DNA from: SZUA-217 sp034658975
Lineage (GTDB): Bacteria > Actinomycetota > Acidimicrobiia > Spongiisociales > ZC4RG35
Assembly (NCBI GenBank): GCA_034658975.1
Contig: JAYEGJ010000080.1
Span: 1-10,273, forward strand
Reading direction: 5' to 3'
Length of the DNA: 10,273 bases
This document shows, one piece after another, positions 1-7,300 of the stretch. The notes under the pieces were generated by a model. It was not told the DNA's origin and did no database searches. It saw nothing but the letters and a program-made list of their open reading frames with translations. The first letter of the stretch is position 1, and every line of letters begins with the position of its first letter. The position numbers and the translations under genes are program-made.

Positions 1-393
1 CTCGTCGACACGTCGGCTTGGATCGAGTTCCTGAGAGACACCGGTTCGTCGACTTGCGAGTCGGTCGACGAGCTGATCGCCGGGAAGAAACCTCTTGCCA
101 CAACGGACGTGGTGATTATGGAGCTTCTGATGGGCGCCCCCGATTCGGAGGCGAGGAGCGAGATTTGGGCGTTCATGAATCGGTGCACGATGCTGCCCGT
201 GCGACCGCTTGTCGACTACGAGACGGCCGCCAAGCTCTACGTGCGCTGCCGCCAGAACGGGTTCACCCCAGCGAACACCAACGACCTCCTGGTCGCCTCA
301 GTTGCGATTGGGCAGAAGGTGCCTCTTCTCGCGGCCGACACGGACTTCGAGCACATCGCCGCCGTCTCGCCGTTGACGCTGGATGCGGCTTAG
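1..393 (+). CDS. vapC: VapC-type PIN-domain ribonuclease toxin, 5' end cut by the window
   Basis: The reading frame is open from the first base and encodes 130 residues before a TAG stop. It begins LVDTSAWIEFLR, the typical beta-1/helix-1 start of a PIN domain, so probably only the initiator and at most a few residues are missing. The acidic residues of a PIN metal site are visible: D3 (LVDTS), E41 (VIMELL), D95 (TNDLL) and D113 or D115 (ADTDF). Family knowledge: VapC toxins are Mg-dependent endoribonucleases that cleave tRNA or rRNA and are neutralised by a VapB partner, usually encoded just upstream. Any vapB would lie before base 1 and cannot be seen. Length fits the usual 130-140 residues. 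The gene converges on the nucleotidyltransferase gene with only 3 bases between the two stop codons. The family call is firm; the RNA target is unknown. Confidence 0.88.
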   Translation, partial: LVDTSAWIEFLRDTGSSTCESVDELIAGKKPLATTDVVIMELLMGAPDSEARSEIWAFMNRCTMLPVRPLVDYETAAKLYVRCRQNGFTPANTNDLLVASVAIGQKVPLLAADTDFEHIAAVSPLTLDAA

Positions 394-396
394 TTC

Positions 397-984
397 TCAC
401 AGGCTGGAATCGACCGCCTGTCGGACGCGCCGGAGGACTCGGGGCAATCCGAGGCCAGGCTCGAGACTGTGTCGCACCTCGATCTCGGCCTCGACTCTGG
501 CCCAGTCGATCGTGTCGCCGAGTGCCACTCCCAGGCGCACCGCATCGTCGAAAGTGATCTTGGTGTTATCGCTGGCTTGTATGAGGCGGTCAACCACCAC
601 CGAGTCTCGACTGATGACGGTCAAGGAGTCCTGCTCGCCAAGTACGACGATCGCCACGTCGCCGTCCACCTGTGTGTCGGTGGATTTGAGTAGCCAGGTT
701 TCGCCATCCGCGAACGTATAGCTGAAATGGTCCCCTTGGGTGTTGTGGAACCCGACCTCCGACATGGCCTCACGGTCTTCGGGGTCGAGGTAGGCGCAGA
801 GGTCGATATCGGTGGGACGATAGGAGCCGGTATGGAGGTTGACTGCTGCGCCTCCTACGAGAACGGCAGCATCATTGACGGCGTAGTCGGCCGCCTTGGC
901 CAGCCACATACTGCGAGCGATCTCTTGGTCCATGGCTCGCTCGGCTTCGGCGAGGGCCCGCCGGGAAGCGGCCAGATCTCTCAT
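397..984 (-). CDS. AbiEii-like nucleotidyltransferase, putative toxin partner of the XRE gene
   Basis: The gene encodes 195 residues. Around residues 41-62 it carries the nucleotidyltransferase signature: a glycine pair (VLVGGAAVNL, G44-G45), then RPTDIDL with D59 and D61 as likely metal ligands. A later acidic stretch (ISRDSVVVDRLIQ, about residues 124-136) sits where AbiEii-like proteins have their conserved D/K region. Family knowledge: such proteins transfer nucleotides to RNA or protein targets and act as toxins in AbiE- and MenAT-like systems; some relatives are unassigned (DUF6036-like). The start ATG overlaps the stop of the upstream XRE gene as ATGA, so the two are translationally coupled. 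There is no separate ribosome binding site of note. The N-terminal 35 residues are helical and charged. A toxin role is inferred from domain and context; it could instead be a housekeeping transferase. Confidence 0.75.
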   Translation of the reverse strand: MRDLAASRRALAEAERAMDQEIARSMWLAKAADYAVNDAAVLVGGAAVNLHTGSYRPTDIDLCAYLDPEDREAMSEVGFHNTQGDHFSYTFADGETWLLKSTDTQVDGDVAIVVLGEQDSLTVISRDSVVVDRLIQASDNTKITFDDAVRLGVALGDTIDWARVEAEIEVRHSLEPGLGLPRVLRRVRQAVDSSL

Positions 985-1346
985 CGTCGTGTGGCGAGCG
1001 CTGCGCGCTCATCGCGAACGTCTTGACCGAGTTGCTCCTTGCGATCGAGTCGTGATCGCGGGTCGGACGGACCGAGTGCGGAAGCTGTCAGCCGTGCTGA
1101 AGCCCGGTGGGCATCCCGGATTGCGTCCTCGAGGTGGAGGCGCTCAGGCGGGGAGGGCTCGAGGTCGGCGAGACCGCGCCCGTAGCAGTGAAGTAGCCGC
1201 ATCACCGTTGACATGCGGGGGTCCGCTTTCCCGTTCTCGATCAGCGAGATCTGAGCGCGACTGATTCCGGTGCTCTCGTTGACATCGGTAAGTGACATCC
1301 GAAGTAGCTGGCGGAATTGGCGCAGTCGAAAGCCCACTCTGTTCAT
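981..1346 (-). CDS. XRE-family helix-turn-helix repressor, likely antitoxin/autoregulator
   Basis: The gene encodes 121 residues. An XRE/Cro-type HTH occupies roughly residues 6-60: FRQLLRMSLTDVNESTG is the first helix and turn, and ISRAQISLIENGKADP is the recognition helix with the family hallmark 'ISxIENGK'. The remaining 60 residues are charged and have no recognised domain; they may contact the nucleotidyltransferase. The start is the ATG at 1346. A good promoter ends almost on this codon and there is no Shine-Dalgarno sequence, so translation is probably leaderless. A 28-bp palindrome between the -35 and -10 elements is the obvious autorepression site. The stop overlaps the next gene by 4 bases. 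Classical AbiE systems use an AbiEi winged-helix antitoxin; an XRE protein in that place is less usual. Confidence 0.82.
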   Translation of the reverse strand: MNRVGFRLRQFRQLLRMSLTDVNESTGISRAQISLIENGKADPRMSTVMRLLHCYGRGLADLEPSPPERLHLEDAIRDAHRASARLTASALGPSDPRSRLDRKEQLGQDVRDERAALATRR

Positions 1347-1353
1347 CTGTATT

Positions 1354-1381
1354 ATGATATTAACTAACGACCGTTAGTCAA
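1354..1381 (-). promoter_or_regulatory. Promoter of the XRE-nucleotidyltransferase operon, leaderless
   Basis: Read on the - strand, a -35 box TTGACT (1381-1376) is followed by a 16-base spacer and the -10 box TATCAT (1359-1354). An overlapping alternative -10 is CATAAT (1356-1351). Initiation 7-8 bases after TATCAT falls on or next to the ATG at 1346, which implies a leaderless mRNA, a common arrangement in actinobacteria. The local sequence is markedly AT-rich compared with its neighbours. Confidence 0.65.
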
Positions 1382-1384
1382 TAT
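1357..1384. promoter_or_regulatory. 28-bp palindromic operator overlapping the XRE promoter
   Basis: This is an imperfect dyad made of ATATT, one unpaired base, ACTAACG, a 2-base centre, CGTTAGT, one unpaired base and AATAT. Twelve of 13 positions in each arm pair exactly. It covers the -35 box, the whole spacer and part of the -10 box, so a bound protein would block RNA polymerase. XRE repressors commonly bind dyads of this size in their own promoters; that it is bound by the adjacent XRE product is inference. Confidence 0.7.
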
Positions 1385-1415
1385 AGAAACGCTGGAGCTT
1401 TCTTTCGTGATCCTA

Positions 1416-1444
1416 TTGGCACAGGATTCGAGGAGTCGTACAAT
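1416..1444 (+). promoter_or_regulatory. Promoter of the initiator tRNA gene
   Basis: A -35 box TTGGCA (1416-1421), a 17-base spacer and a -10 box TACAAT (1439-1444) lie 15 bases before the mature tRNA 5' end. The predicted start is near 1451-1452, leaving an 8-9-base leader for RNase P removal. Confidence 0.65.
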
Positions 1445-1459
1445 TCATGATCCACACGA

Positions 1460-1533
<74 letters not shown>

Positions 1534-1536
1534 CGA

Positions 1537-1578
1537 AGAAAACCCTTGGAATACCTACATTTCCAAGGGTTTTCTAGC
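1537..1578 (+). terminator. Rho-independent terminator after the tRNA gene
   Basis: A perfect 15-bp stem, AGAAAACCCTTGGAA (1537-1551) with its reverse complement (1561-1575), closes a 9-base loop and ends in TTTTCT. It starts 4 bases after the tRNA. The A-run on the left arm makes it potentially bidirectional, so it may also stop transcripts of the convergent recombinase gene. Confidence 0.8.
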
Positions 1579-1602
1579 GTAGCGGGGTTGGTCGTCTTCT
1601 CC

Positions 1603-1640
1603 CTTCTACCGGGTGTTCTACCGAGGTCAGCCGGTAGAAG
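1603..1640. repeat. Inverted and direct repeats of TTCTACCG at the 3' end of the integrase gene
   Basis: CTTCTACCGG (1603-1612) is matched by its exact reverse complement CCGGTAGAAG (1631-1640), which encodes the last residues of the recombinase. A second direct TTCTACCG lies at 1616-1623, 12 bases after the first, and can form its own 8-bp stem with 1632-1639. The cluster lies between a tRNA gene and an integrase, where arm-type recombinase sites are expected. It could equally be a weak terminator for the integrase gene, although no T-run follows. Confidence 0.5.
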
Positions 1641-2775
1641 CCTCCGGTGTGATCAGGCTCTCGAACATTCGGGCCGCTTCGGCTTGCATGCCTGGGAGGA
1701 CGTGCTGGTAGGTGTCTATGGTGAACGCTGGGTTGCCATGTCCGAGCCGCTCCGAAACGACCTTCACGGGTATGCCGGCTTTGATGAGCAGCGTGCCGTG
1801 GGTGTGGCGGAGGTCGTGCAGTCTGATCCTGGGGACTCCGGATCGTTTGACGATCCTCTCGAATGTCTGTGAGATCGAGTGGGGATGGATCGGCTTGCCG
1901 GTGGCGGTGGTGAACACCCAGCGTGTCGGTTTGATCCCGACGACGGCCTGTTCGGTCCGTTGCCAGTCACACCATGCCGAGAGCACCTGGACAGTCGTGG
2001 CATCAAGGTCGATTGCTCGGCGCGAGTTACTTGTCTTGCCTCGCGATTCGTGTACGTCGTAGCCGACAGAGACGAGCCCACGGTTGATCGACAGCGTCGC
2101 TTTCTCGAGGTCGACATCCTTCCATTGCAGACCCAGCAGTTCACTGCGTCGCAACCCTGTGGTCGCAATCAACCACAGGGCCGGGAACAGCCGGTGTCCC
2201 GCTGCTTCACGGAGAAACCCTTGTAACTGTTGGGCTGTCCAGGCTTGCTGTTCGACCTTGGGGATCGCTCTGAGCTTCGGTGCGTGAGCCACGTACGCGA
2301 CGTTGCGTGTCACGATCCCTCTACGCACCGCGTCGTTGAGAGCGCCACGGATGATGAGATGGATCTCCAACACCGTCTTGGGTGCCAAGGGTTTGCGTCC
2401 GTCGGTCGGATGGAGCTTCCGGTCATAGAGCGCTTCGAGATGATGAGGACGCAGACGCCGGATCGACACCGTGCCGAGGGTGGGGAGGATGTGCCTGTCG
2501 ATCTTGCGCCGGTATCCATCCCACGTCGAGCGTGCCAACTCGATCTTCTTGCCTGGCAACCATCTGGTGGTCAGGTAGGCGCCAAACGTGAGTGATCGTC
2601 CTTCGTCGTTGCGGCCGTTCAACTCCTTGGCGAGACGAGCAGCGAGCCGCTCTGCCTCTTCACGGCTCGTACCTGCGGAATGCCAACTACGGAGTTCCTT
2701 GCCGGTGACCGGATCCAACCCTTCGTAGATGACCGCATACCAGCGGTCTCCCTTGTTTGCTACATAGCCTTTCAC
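1627..2775 (-). CDS. int: Tyrosine recombinase / phage-type integrase
   Basis: A site-specific recombinase that would integrate and excise a mobile element. With the chosen start it has 382 residues, a normal length. Order: arm-type N-terminal domain (about 1-55, KGYVANKGDRWYAVIYEG), SAM-like core-binding domain (about 60-165), catalytic domain (about 175-375). All six catalytic residues are visible: R209 (TTGLRRSEL), K247 (RGKTS), H320 and R323 (HDLRHTHG), H346 (LGHGN) and Y356 (DTYQHV). I chose the GTG at 2775 because AGGAG lies 8 bases upstream. A further in-frame TTG at 2862 would add 29 residues resembling no integrase and would run through a 31-base hairpin. No excisionase gene follows. 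It sits beside the initiator tRNA, the probable attachment site. The gene looks intact. Confidence 0.9.
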   Translation of the reverse strand: MKGYVANKGDRWYAVIYEGLDPVTGKELRSWHSAGTSREEAERLAARLAKELNGRNDEGRSLTFGAYLTTRWLPGKKIELARSTWDGYRRKIDRHILPTLGTVSIRRLRPHHLEALYDRKLHPTDGRKPLAPKTVLEIHLIIRGALNDAVRRGIVTRNVAYVAHAPKLRAIPKVEQQAWTAQQLQGFLREAAGHRLFPALWLIATTGLRRSELLGLQWKDVDLEKATLSINRGLVSVGYDVHESRGKTSNSRRAIDLDATTVQVLSAWCDWQRTEQAVVGIKPTRWVFTTATGKPIHPHSISQTFERIVKRSGVPRIRLHDLRHTHGTLLIKAGIPVKVVSERLGHGNPAFTIDTYQHVLPGMQAEAARMFESLITPEASTG

Positions 2776-2786
2776 GGTTCCTTCTC

Positions 2787-2817
2787 CTTCCGGGTTCCGA
2801 CCTTCGGAACCCGGAAG
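2787..2817. repeat. Perfect 14-bp stem hairpin at the integrase ribosome binding site
   Basis: CTTCCGGGTTCCGA (2787-2800), a 3-base loop, and its exact reverse complement (2804-2817). On the integrase mRNA the 3' arm runs into the Shine-Dalgarno AGGAG (2788-2784), so two of its bases would be in the stem. No T-run follows on either strand, which argues against an ordinary terminator. It may restrict integrase translation, reduce read-through from the CDF gene, or bind a protein. Confidence 0.6.
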
Positions 2818-2876
2818 AAGGATCGGTAGAAGAACAAGAGAACCAGCAATCGAACCGGTCAAGCACTCGGATTGTT

Positions 2877-3896
2877 CTAGTGCTGCTCCGGTTTGGTGGG
2901 AGTCCGACCGACTTGGTCGGCCGGAGTGTTCTCGTTGTCGGCGTGGTCGGCGTGGTCGGTGTTGGCGAAGTCAATCGCGGCGGCGGCGTCGTGTTCCTCG
3001 CACTCGGTCTCGATCTGGATGGTCGAGAAGAAGAACCCGAAGTCGTTGCGGACGATCGACTGTGCACGTGCAAGCGTCAACCGGGGGTCGGCGTCTTCGG
3101 TGGTGAGTAGATGGGCCGAGAAGAGGTTCCGCCCTGTGGTCAGTGCCCAGGCGTGCACGTGGTGTGCGTTCTCCACCCCGTCGATTGACGTCAGTTCGGC
3201 GACAACCGGGGGAAGGTCCACGTCCGTGGGAACCGTCTCCATCAGGACCCGGAGGGAATCTCGAGTGATGCCCCATGCGGCCCAGAACAGGACGAAACCG
3301 AATGCGATCCCCAGGATCGGGTCGATCGCGACGAAATCGGTGAGTGTCACGACGATTGCAGCGATGATGATGAGCAGGCTGCCGACGAAGGTCTGCACAA
3401 CGTGCCAGTAGGCGCCTCGCATGTTCAGGTTGTCCTTCTGACCGGAATAGAGGACCCGGAGGGCGACGACCTCAGTGATGATCCCTCCGGTTGCGGCAAT
3501 GAGCATCAAGGTCGGGTTGAGCTCTGCAGGGTTGAGGAGTCTGCGGAATCCCATGAAGATGACGACCGCGGCCATAGCGATGAGGAAGAACCCGTTGAGC
3601 ATCGCGCCGATGATTTCGGCTCGGATTGAACCGAATGTCCGATACCGCGTCGCAGGTCTTGCCGCGATCCGTCCGGCGACCAACGCGAGAAGTACGCCAC
3701 CCACCGCGGAGAAGGTGTGCAGCGCATCGGAGATCACCGCCACCGATCCGCTCGCGAATCCGAGGGCGACCTCGATCAGGAAGTAGATGCCGGTCAGCCA
3801 GAGACTGACCCTTAGAGCCCTTTCATTGGCTGCGAGCATCGCCGTGTGGTCGTGACCTCGTCGAGTCGAATCCTCATGTGCCTTATCTGATGCCAT
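2877..3896 (-). CDS. Cation diffusion facilitator (CDF) family protein with altered metal site
   Basis: A 339-residue inner-membrane protein of the CDF/CzcD family, which normally exports Zn, Cd, Co or similar cations by proton exchange. Six transmembrane segments lie at about residues 28-48, 50-75, 94-116, 128-150, 164-185 and 188-208, followed by a cytoplasmic domain with HHVHAW (245-250) and SAHL (260-263), where family members bind regulatory metal. TM2 reads SDALHTFSA and TM5 reads WHVVQT. Family knowledge: each of these segments has HxxxD (or DxxxD), but here the second position is A64 and T169, so both carboxylate ligands are absent. The N-terminal HEDSTRRGHDH and the C-terminal DHADHAD are possible metal-binding tails. 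AAAGG upstream serves as ribosome binding site for the ATG at 3896. The gene is preceded by the 64-bp element shared with the quinone oxidoreductase operon. Confidence 0.88.
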   Translation of the reverse strand: MASDKAHEDSTRRGHDHTAMLAANERALRVSLWLTGIYFLIEVALGFASGSVAVISDALHTFSAVGGVLLALVAGRIAARPATRYRTFGSIRAEIIGAMLNGFFLIAMAAVVIFMGFRRLLNPAELNPTLMLIAATGGIITEVVALRVLYSGQKDNLNMRGAYWHVVQTFVGSLLIIIAAIVVTLTDFVAIDPILGIAFGFVLFWAAWGITRDSLRVLMETVPTDVDLPPVVAELTSIDGVENAHHVHAWALTTGRNLFSAHLLTTEDADPRLTLARAQSIVRNDFGFFFSTIQIETECEEHDAAAAIDFANTDHADHADNENTPADQVGRTPTKPEQH

Positions 3897-3918
3897 TTCG
3901 AGGGCCTTTCATCGAGAA

Positions 3919-3936
3919 GCGGCATAACGATGCCGC
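3919..3936 (-). promoter_or_regulatory. Small hairpin in the CDF leader
   Basis: GCGGCAT and ATGCCGC form a perfect 7-bp stem around a 4-base loop, 22 bases before the CDF start codon and just after the shared 64-bp element. It is absent from the other copy's downstream region. It could influence mRNA stability or translation; function unknown. Confidence 0.4.
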
Positions 3937-3949
3937 GGGCTTTCTGGTT

Positions 3950-4013
3950 AAGCCACCTTCACCGACAGGTGTTGTGTCGCCGCGGTGATTCGGTTGAGTC
4001 CCTATTGAGAGCC
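3950..4013 (-). promoter_or_regulatory. Shared 64-bp element, copy 1 (upstream of the CDF gene)
   Basis: Read on the - strand towards the CDF gene, these 64 bases align without gaps to 7786-7849. The core of 31 bases (3958-3988) is identical, and extending it gives 40 of 41 identical (3958-3998). It contains a dyad TCACCG/CGGTGA with an inner GACA/TGTC. It ends 53 bases before the CDF start codon. Both copies have the same orientation and similar distance to the gene they precede, which favours a regulatory element. As a pair they are also inverted repeats flanking the regulator gene. Confidence 0.75.
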
Positions 4014-4316
4014 TGCAGCGGTCGCCGATGCCGGCGGTTTGTACCTTCCCAACCCGGTAGAAGGACCGATAGCACTGCAACGCGGAACAGTCGATTCCGC
4101 GACCACTGGAACTGATCTGGCTGCTTAAGAATGTGTGCTCCCTGGTGTGGGACGTTGGGACCCTATCCCACGGCGAGGCCGACACGACGATCGAAGCGTC
4201 TTGGCATCAGCTCAGGAACAGGAGCTTGCAGTGAAGGCGCTGAAGACTCACTGGGGGGACTCGAAACGCCTGGGAGTGAGAGTCCGCCGGCTGCACCTGA
4301 GGAGCTTTCGAGTGGA

Positions 4317-7300
4317 TCAGCCCGCTGCGTACTGGCCGTCTGCGAGTTGTTCGAGGACTTCGCGCATGTATTCGAGGGCTTGCCGGTCGTCGATGACGAC
4401 TTCGCGGCTCGGGCCGCTACGGATGTCATCGGAGGAGGAAATGATCTTTGCTGAGTCGTCGATGAGGGAGCGCCAGGCTGGGGCGTCGAGGATGCCGGTG
4501 GTTTCGAGGTAATCCAGCATGCAGCTGGCTTCGGTGAGCTGGCCGATCTGGGTCATCATGTTGGTGAACTCGATGCAGACGAGGCTCCCGGCCTGCATGT
4601 TGTCGGTGCTGAGGAGTTCGTCGATGTGGGAACGCAGGATGTGGAATGCTCGCGAGCGGTTGCCACGCCGGAAGGCGGCGCGGGCTTCGAGCGGCTTGTT
4701 GGGCGTATAGGTGCGTTGTGGGAGCTCGATGCCGATCGCCTCTTCGAAGTAGGCGTCTGCTTGATCCTGCCTGCCCTGGAACGAGGCGGAGTATCCGAGC
4801 AGCATGAGCGCCCAGTTGATGAAGGTGGGAGGGCCCTGTTCTTGGTATCGCGAGAGCAGTTCCTCGAGGCGAGCGTCGCATTCCTCGTACCGCCCCAGAT
4901 TCAGCCATGCCGTGGGGACGTTGATCTCTGCTCGTTCGGCGAGGTGGTCGTCACCTTGTCTCCGCAGCTCCTCTATCGCCTTTGGGCTCCAGTCAGCCTG
5001 GCCTTGGTAGTCCCCGGTGACGAAGGCTCGACCATGGTGCATCAGGGTGTGATCCGGTTCGCCGTAGCGTTCGACGAGCCGTTCGTAGGCGTCTGGGTTC
5101 TGGGTCAGCGCGTAGCGGTGGGCGGCCCAGTACAGCCCGAAGACCAACCCATCCTTGTCGTCGGCTGGGGTGATGGTGAGGAGGCGTTCGACCCAGTCGC
5201 CGATCTCGTTGTTGCTCCTCAGCACGATCTCGGACAGGATCGGGCGGACGAGTGCCCGGGCGAGCTCGCGGTCGCCGTTGTCGCAGGCCCAGTCGAACGC
5301 TGCTCGTTGATTGGGCCACAGCTCGGTGAGTCGGGCGACGCCTTCGATCTCGTCCCAACCTGAGAGAAGCCGATGGACGCCGGTGACCTCGGAGAGGCAC
5401 CATATGGCGTGGTGTTCCGCAACAAGGTCTGATTGGCCGCTCTCTGTTAGGTGCTCTTCTCCGAATTCCCGGATTGGGTCGAGTAGCCGGAATCGTCGGC
5501 CGAAAGGTCCTGACTCGACACCCAGCATCGACTGTTCCACGAGGCGACTGAGCATGTTGTCGATATCGATCGGGTCGACGCTTGTGTCGGCTGAGACCGT
5601 CTCGGCCGCGTTGAGATCGAACGGCCCGGTGAAGATGGAGAGTCGCTGGAACAGGGTCTGTTCGGAGGGTGTGAGGAGGTCGTAGGACCATTGGATGGCT
5701 GATCGCAGTGTCCGGTGCCGATCGGCACCGGTGCGTCGGGTCCCGTCCAGGAGCCGGAGGCGATGTTCGAGCCGTTCGACCAGGTCAGTGGGTGACAGGG
5801 TGGTGGTGGCAGCCGCGGCGAGTTCGATGGCTAGCGGTATGCCGTCCAGTCGACGGCAGATCTCTTCGACTGCAGTCCTGTTTCCAGGGGCGTCGAATAT
5901 AGGCGACACCGCCGTTGCACGCTCTTCGAACAGTTCGACAGCCGACCCCGTCGGGTCCAGGGGCGGGACGGTGACGATCCGTTCGTTGGTCAGGCCGAGA
6001 CGTTCGCGTGATGTCGCCAGCACTCGGAGGTGCTCGCATCCCTGGACGATGGATTGGGTAAGTTCGGCGGCCGCCTCGATGAGGTGTTCGCAGTTGTCCA
6101 ATACGAGGAGAGCTTCACGCGATTGAAGGGTCTCGACGATGGATCGGGTGAGGGTCTGTCCGGGGCGTTCTCTCACTCCCAGGGTGTCCGCCACAGCATG
6201 TGGAACATGATCGGGAGAAGCTATGTCGGCCAGTTCAATCAGCCATGCGTCGCCACCGGACTCGACCCGTCCGGCTGCGGCAAGGGCGAGTCGCGTTTTT
6301 CCGATCCCTCCAGGGCCCACCAGTGTGACCACAGGGTATGTGGTCAGTGCACCGGCGATCGTCTCCAACTCGTCGCCGCGGCCGATCAATCGACCTAGCC
6401 TGCGCGGAAGGTTCCCGCGGAAGCGGTCTTCGATGCGTAACGGCGGGTACTCGTCGCCGCCGAGTTGGAAAACGCCCTGCTCGGTGACGACGTCTTCGAG
6501 CCGATACGAACCAAGATCCCGCAGCGCGATCCCCTCGAGGACGTTCGCGGTGGCGGCGGAGACCAGGGTCTGGCCACCGTGGCCAGCAGCTGACAGACTG
6601 GCCGCCACGTTCACGGCCGGACCGAAGTAGCCGCCTTCATGCTCTTCGGCCTCACCGGTATGGATGGCGATCCGCAGCCGTAACCTCACTCCGTCGGGCC
6701 ATGCTTCGGATTCCATCTCCTGCTGCAATTGGGTCGCCCACTCTGCTGCGCTGCTGGCCGTGTGAAATGCCACTCCGAACGTGTCGCCGCCCCTGCTGAA
6801 CACGTGGCCACTGTGGCGGTTCACACTGGCCTGGACCAGCTCGTTGTGATGAGTCATCGCCTTACTCATCGCCACTCTGCTCTCGGTCCACCAACGGGAG
6901 GCGCCTTCGATGTCGGTGAAGCCAAAGGTCACCGTCCCGGTGGGCCGGCTTGTTGCGCCAATAGACTCCGTTCGTTCGACACCGAGATCCTCGTCGTGGC
7001 GCAGGATCTGCATCTCCAGTTCCTGCAGTCGCGGGCCGGGCTCCACTCCGAGCTGTTCGACGAGATGCTCCCGGGCGGTGCGATACGCCGCCAGCGCATC
7101 GACCTGGCGACCGATCCGGTACAACGCGGTCATCAGCAGCGCCCATAGCCCTTCTCGGAAGGGTTGGGTGGTGGTGAGCTCGGTCAACCTGCCGATTACA
7201 GCCGCAGGGTCGTCCTCAACGCGGCGTTCCAGATCGAGTTCCACGGCGCCGAGCCACCGTTCCGTCAATCCGGCAACCACTGCGTCGAGACCCGGTGCAT

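Larger units (their letters stand above)
3897..4316. other. 420-base non-coding region between the CDF and regulator genes
   Basis: No convincing gene is present on either strand. It holds a hairpin in the CDF leader (3919-3936), the left copy of the 64-bp element (3950-4013), an isolated copy of the TTCTACCG motif (reverse strand, 4055-4062), a 7-bp stem CGCGGAA/TTCCGCG (4081-4101) and a 6-bp stem GTGGGA/TCCCAC (4147-4171). Overlapping short dyads at 4247-4285 (GGACTC/GAGTCC, CTCACT/AGTGAG) may serve as a factor-dependent end for the regulator transcript; none has a T-run. Confidence 0.6.

Noticed and set aside
2776..2862. N-terminal extension of the integrase from a TTG at 2862
   Set aside because: The added 29 residues run through a perfect hairpin, do not resemble integrase N-termini, and the GTG at 2775 has a well-placed AGGAG.
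2936..2962. Tandem 9-base repeat in the CDF gene
   Set aside because: It simply encodes the DHADHAD tail. It is noted in the gene entry and is too short to treat as an independent repeat element.
3883..4185. 100-codon frame on the - strand upstream of the CDF gene
   Set aside because: Low-complexity basic/serine-rich translation with no domain. It covers the shared 64-bp element and hairpins and overlaps the CDF start; best explained as an open frame in high-GC non-coding DNA.
4131..4512. Open + strand frames across the regulator's 3' end
   Set aside because: They are antisense to the regulator's coding sequence and have no recognisable protein features.
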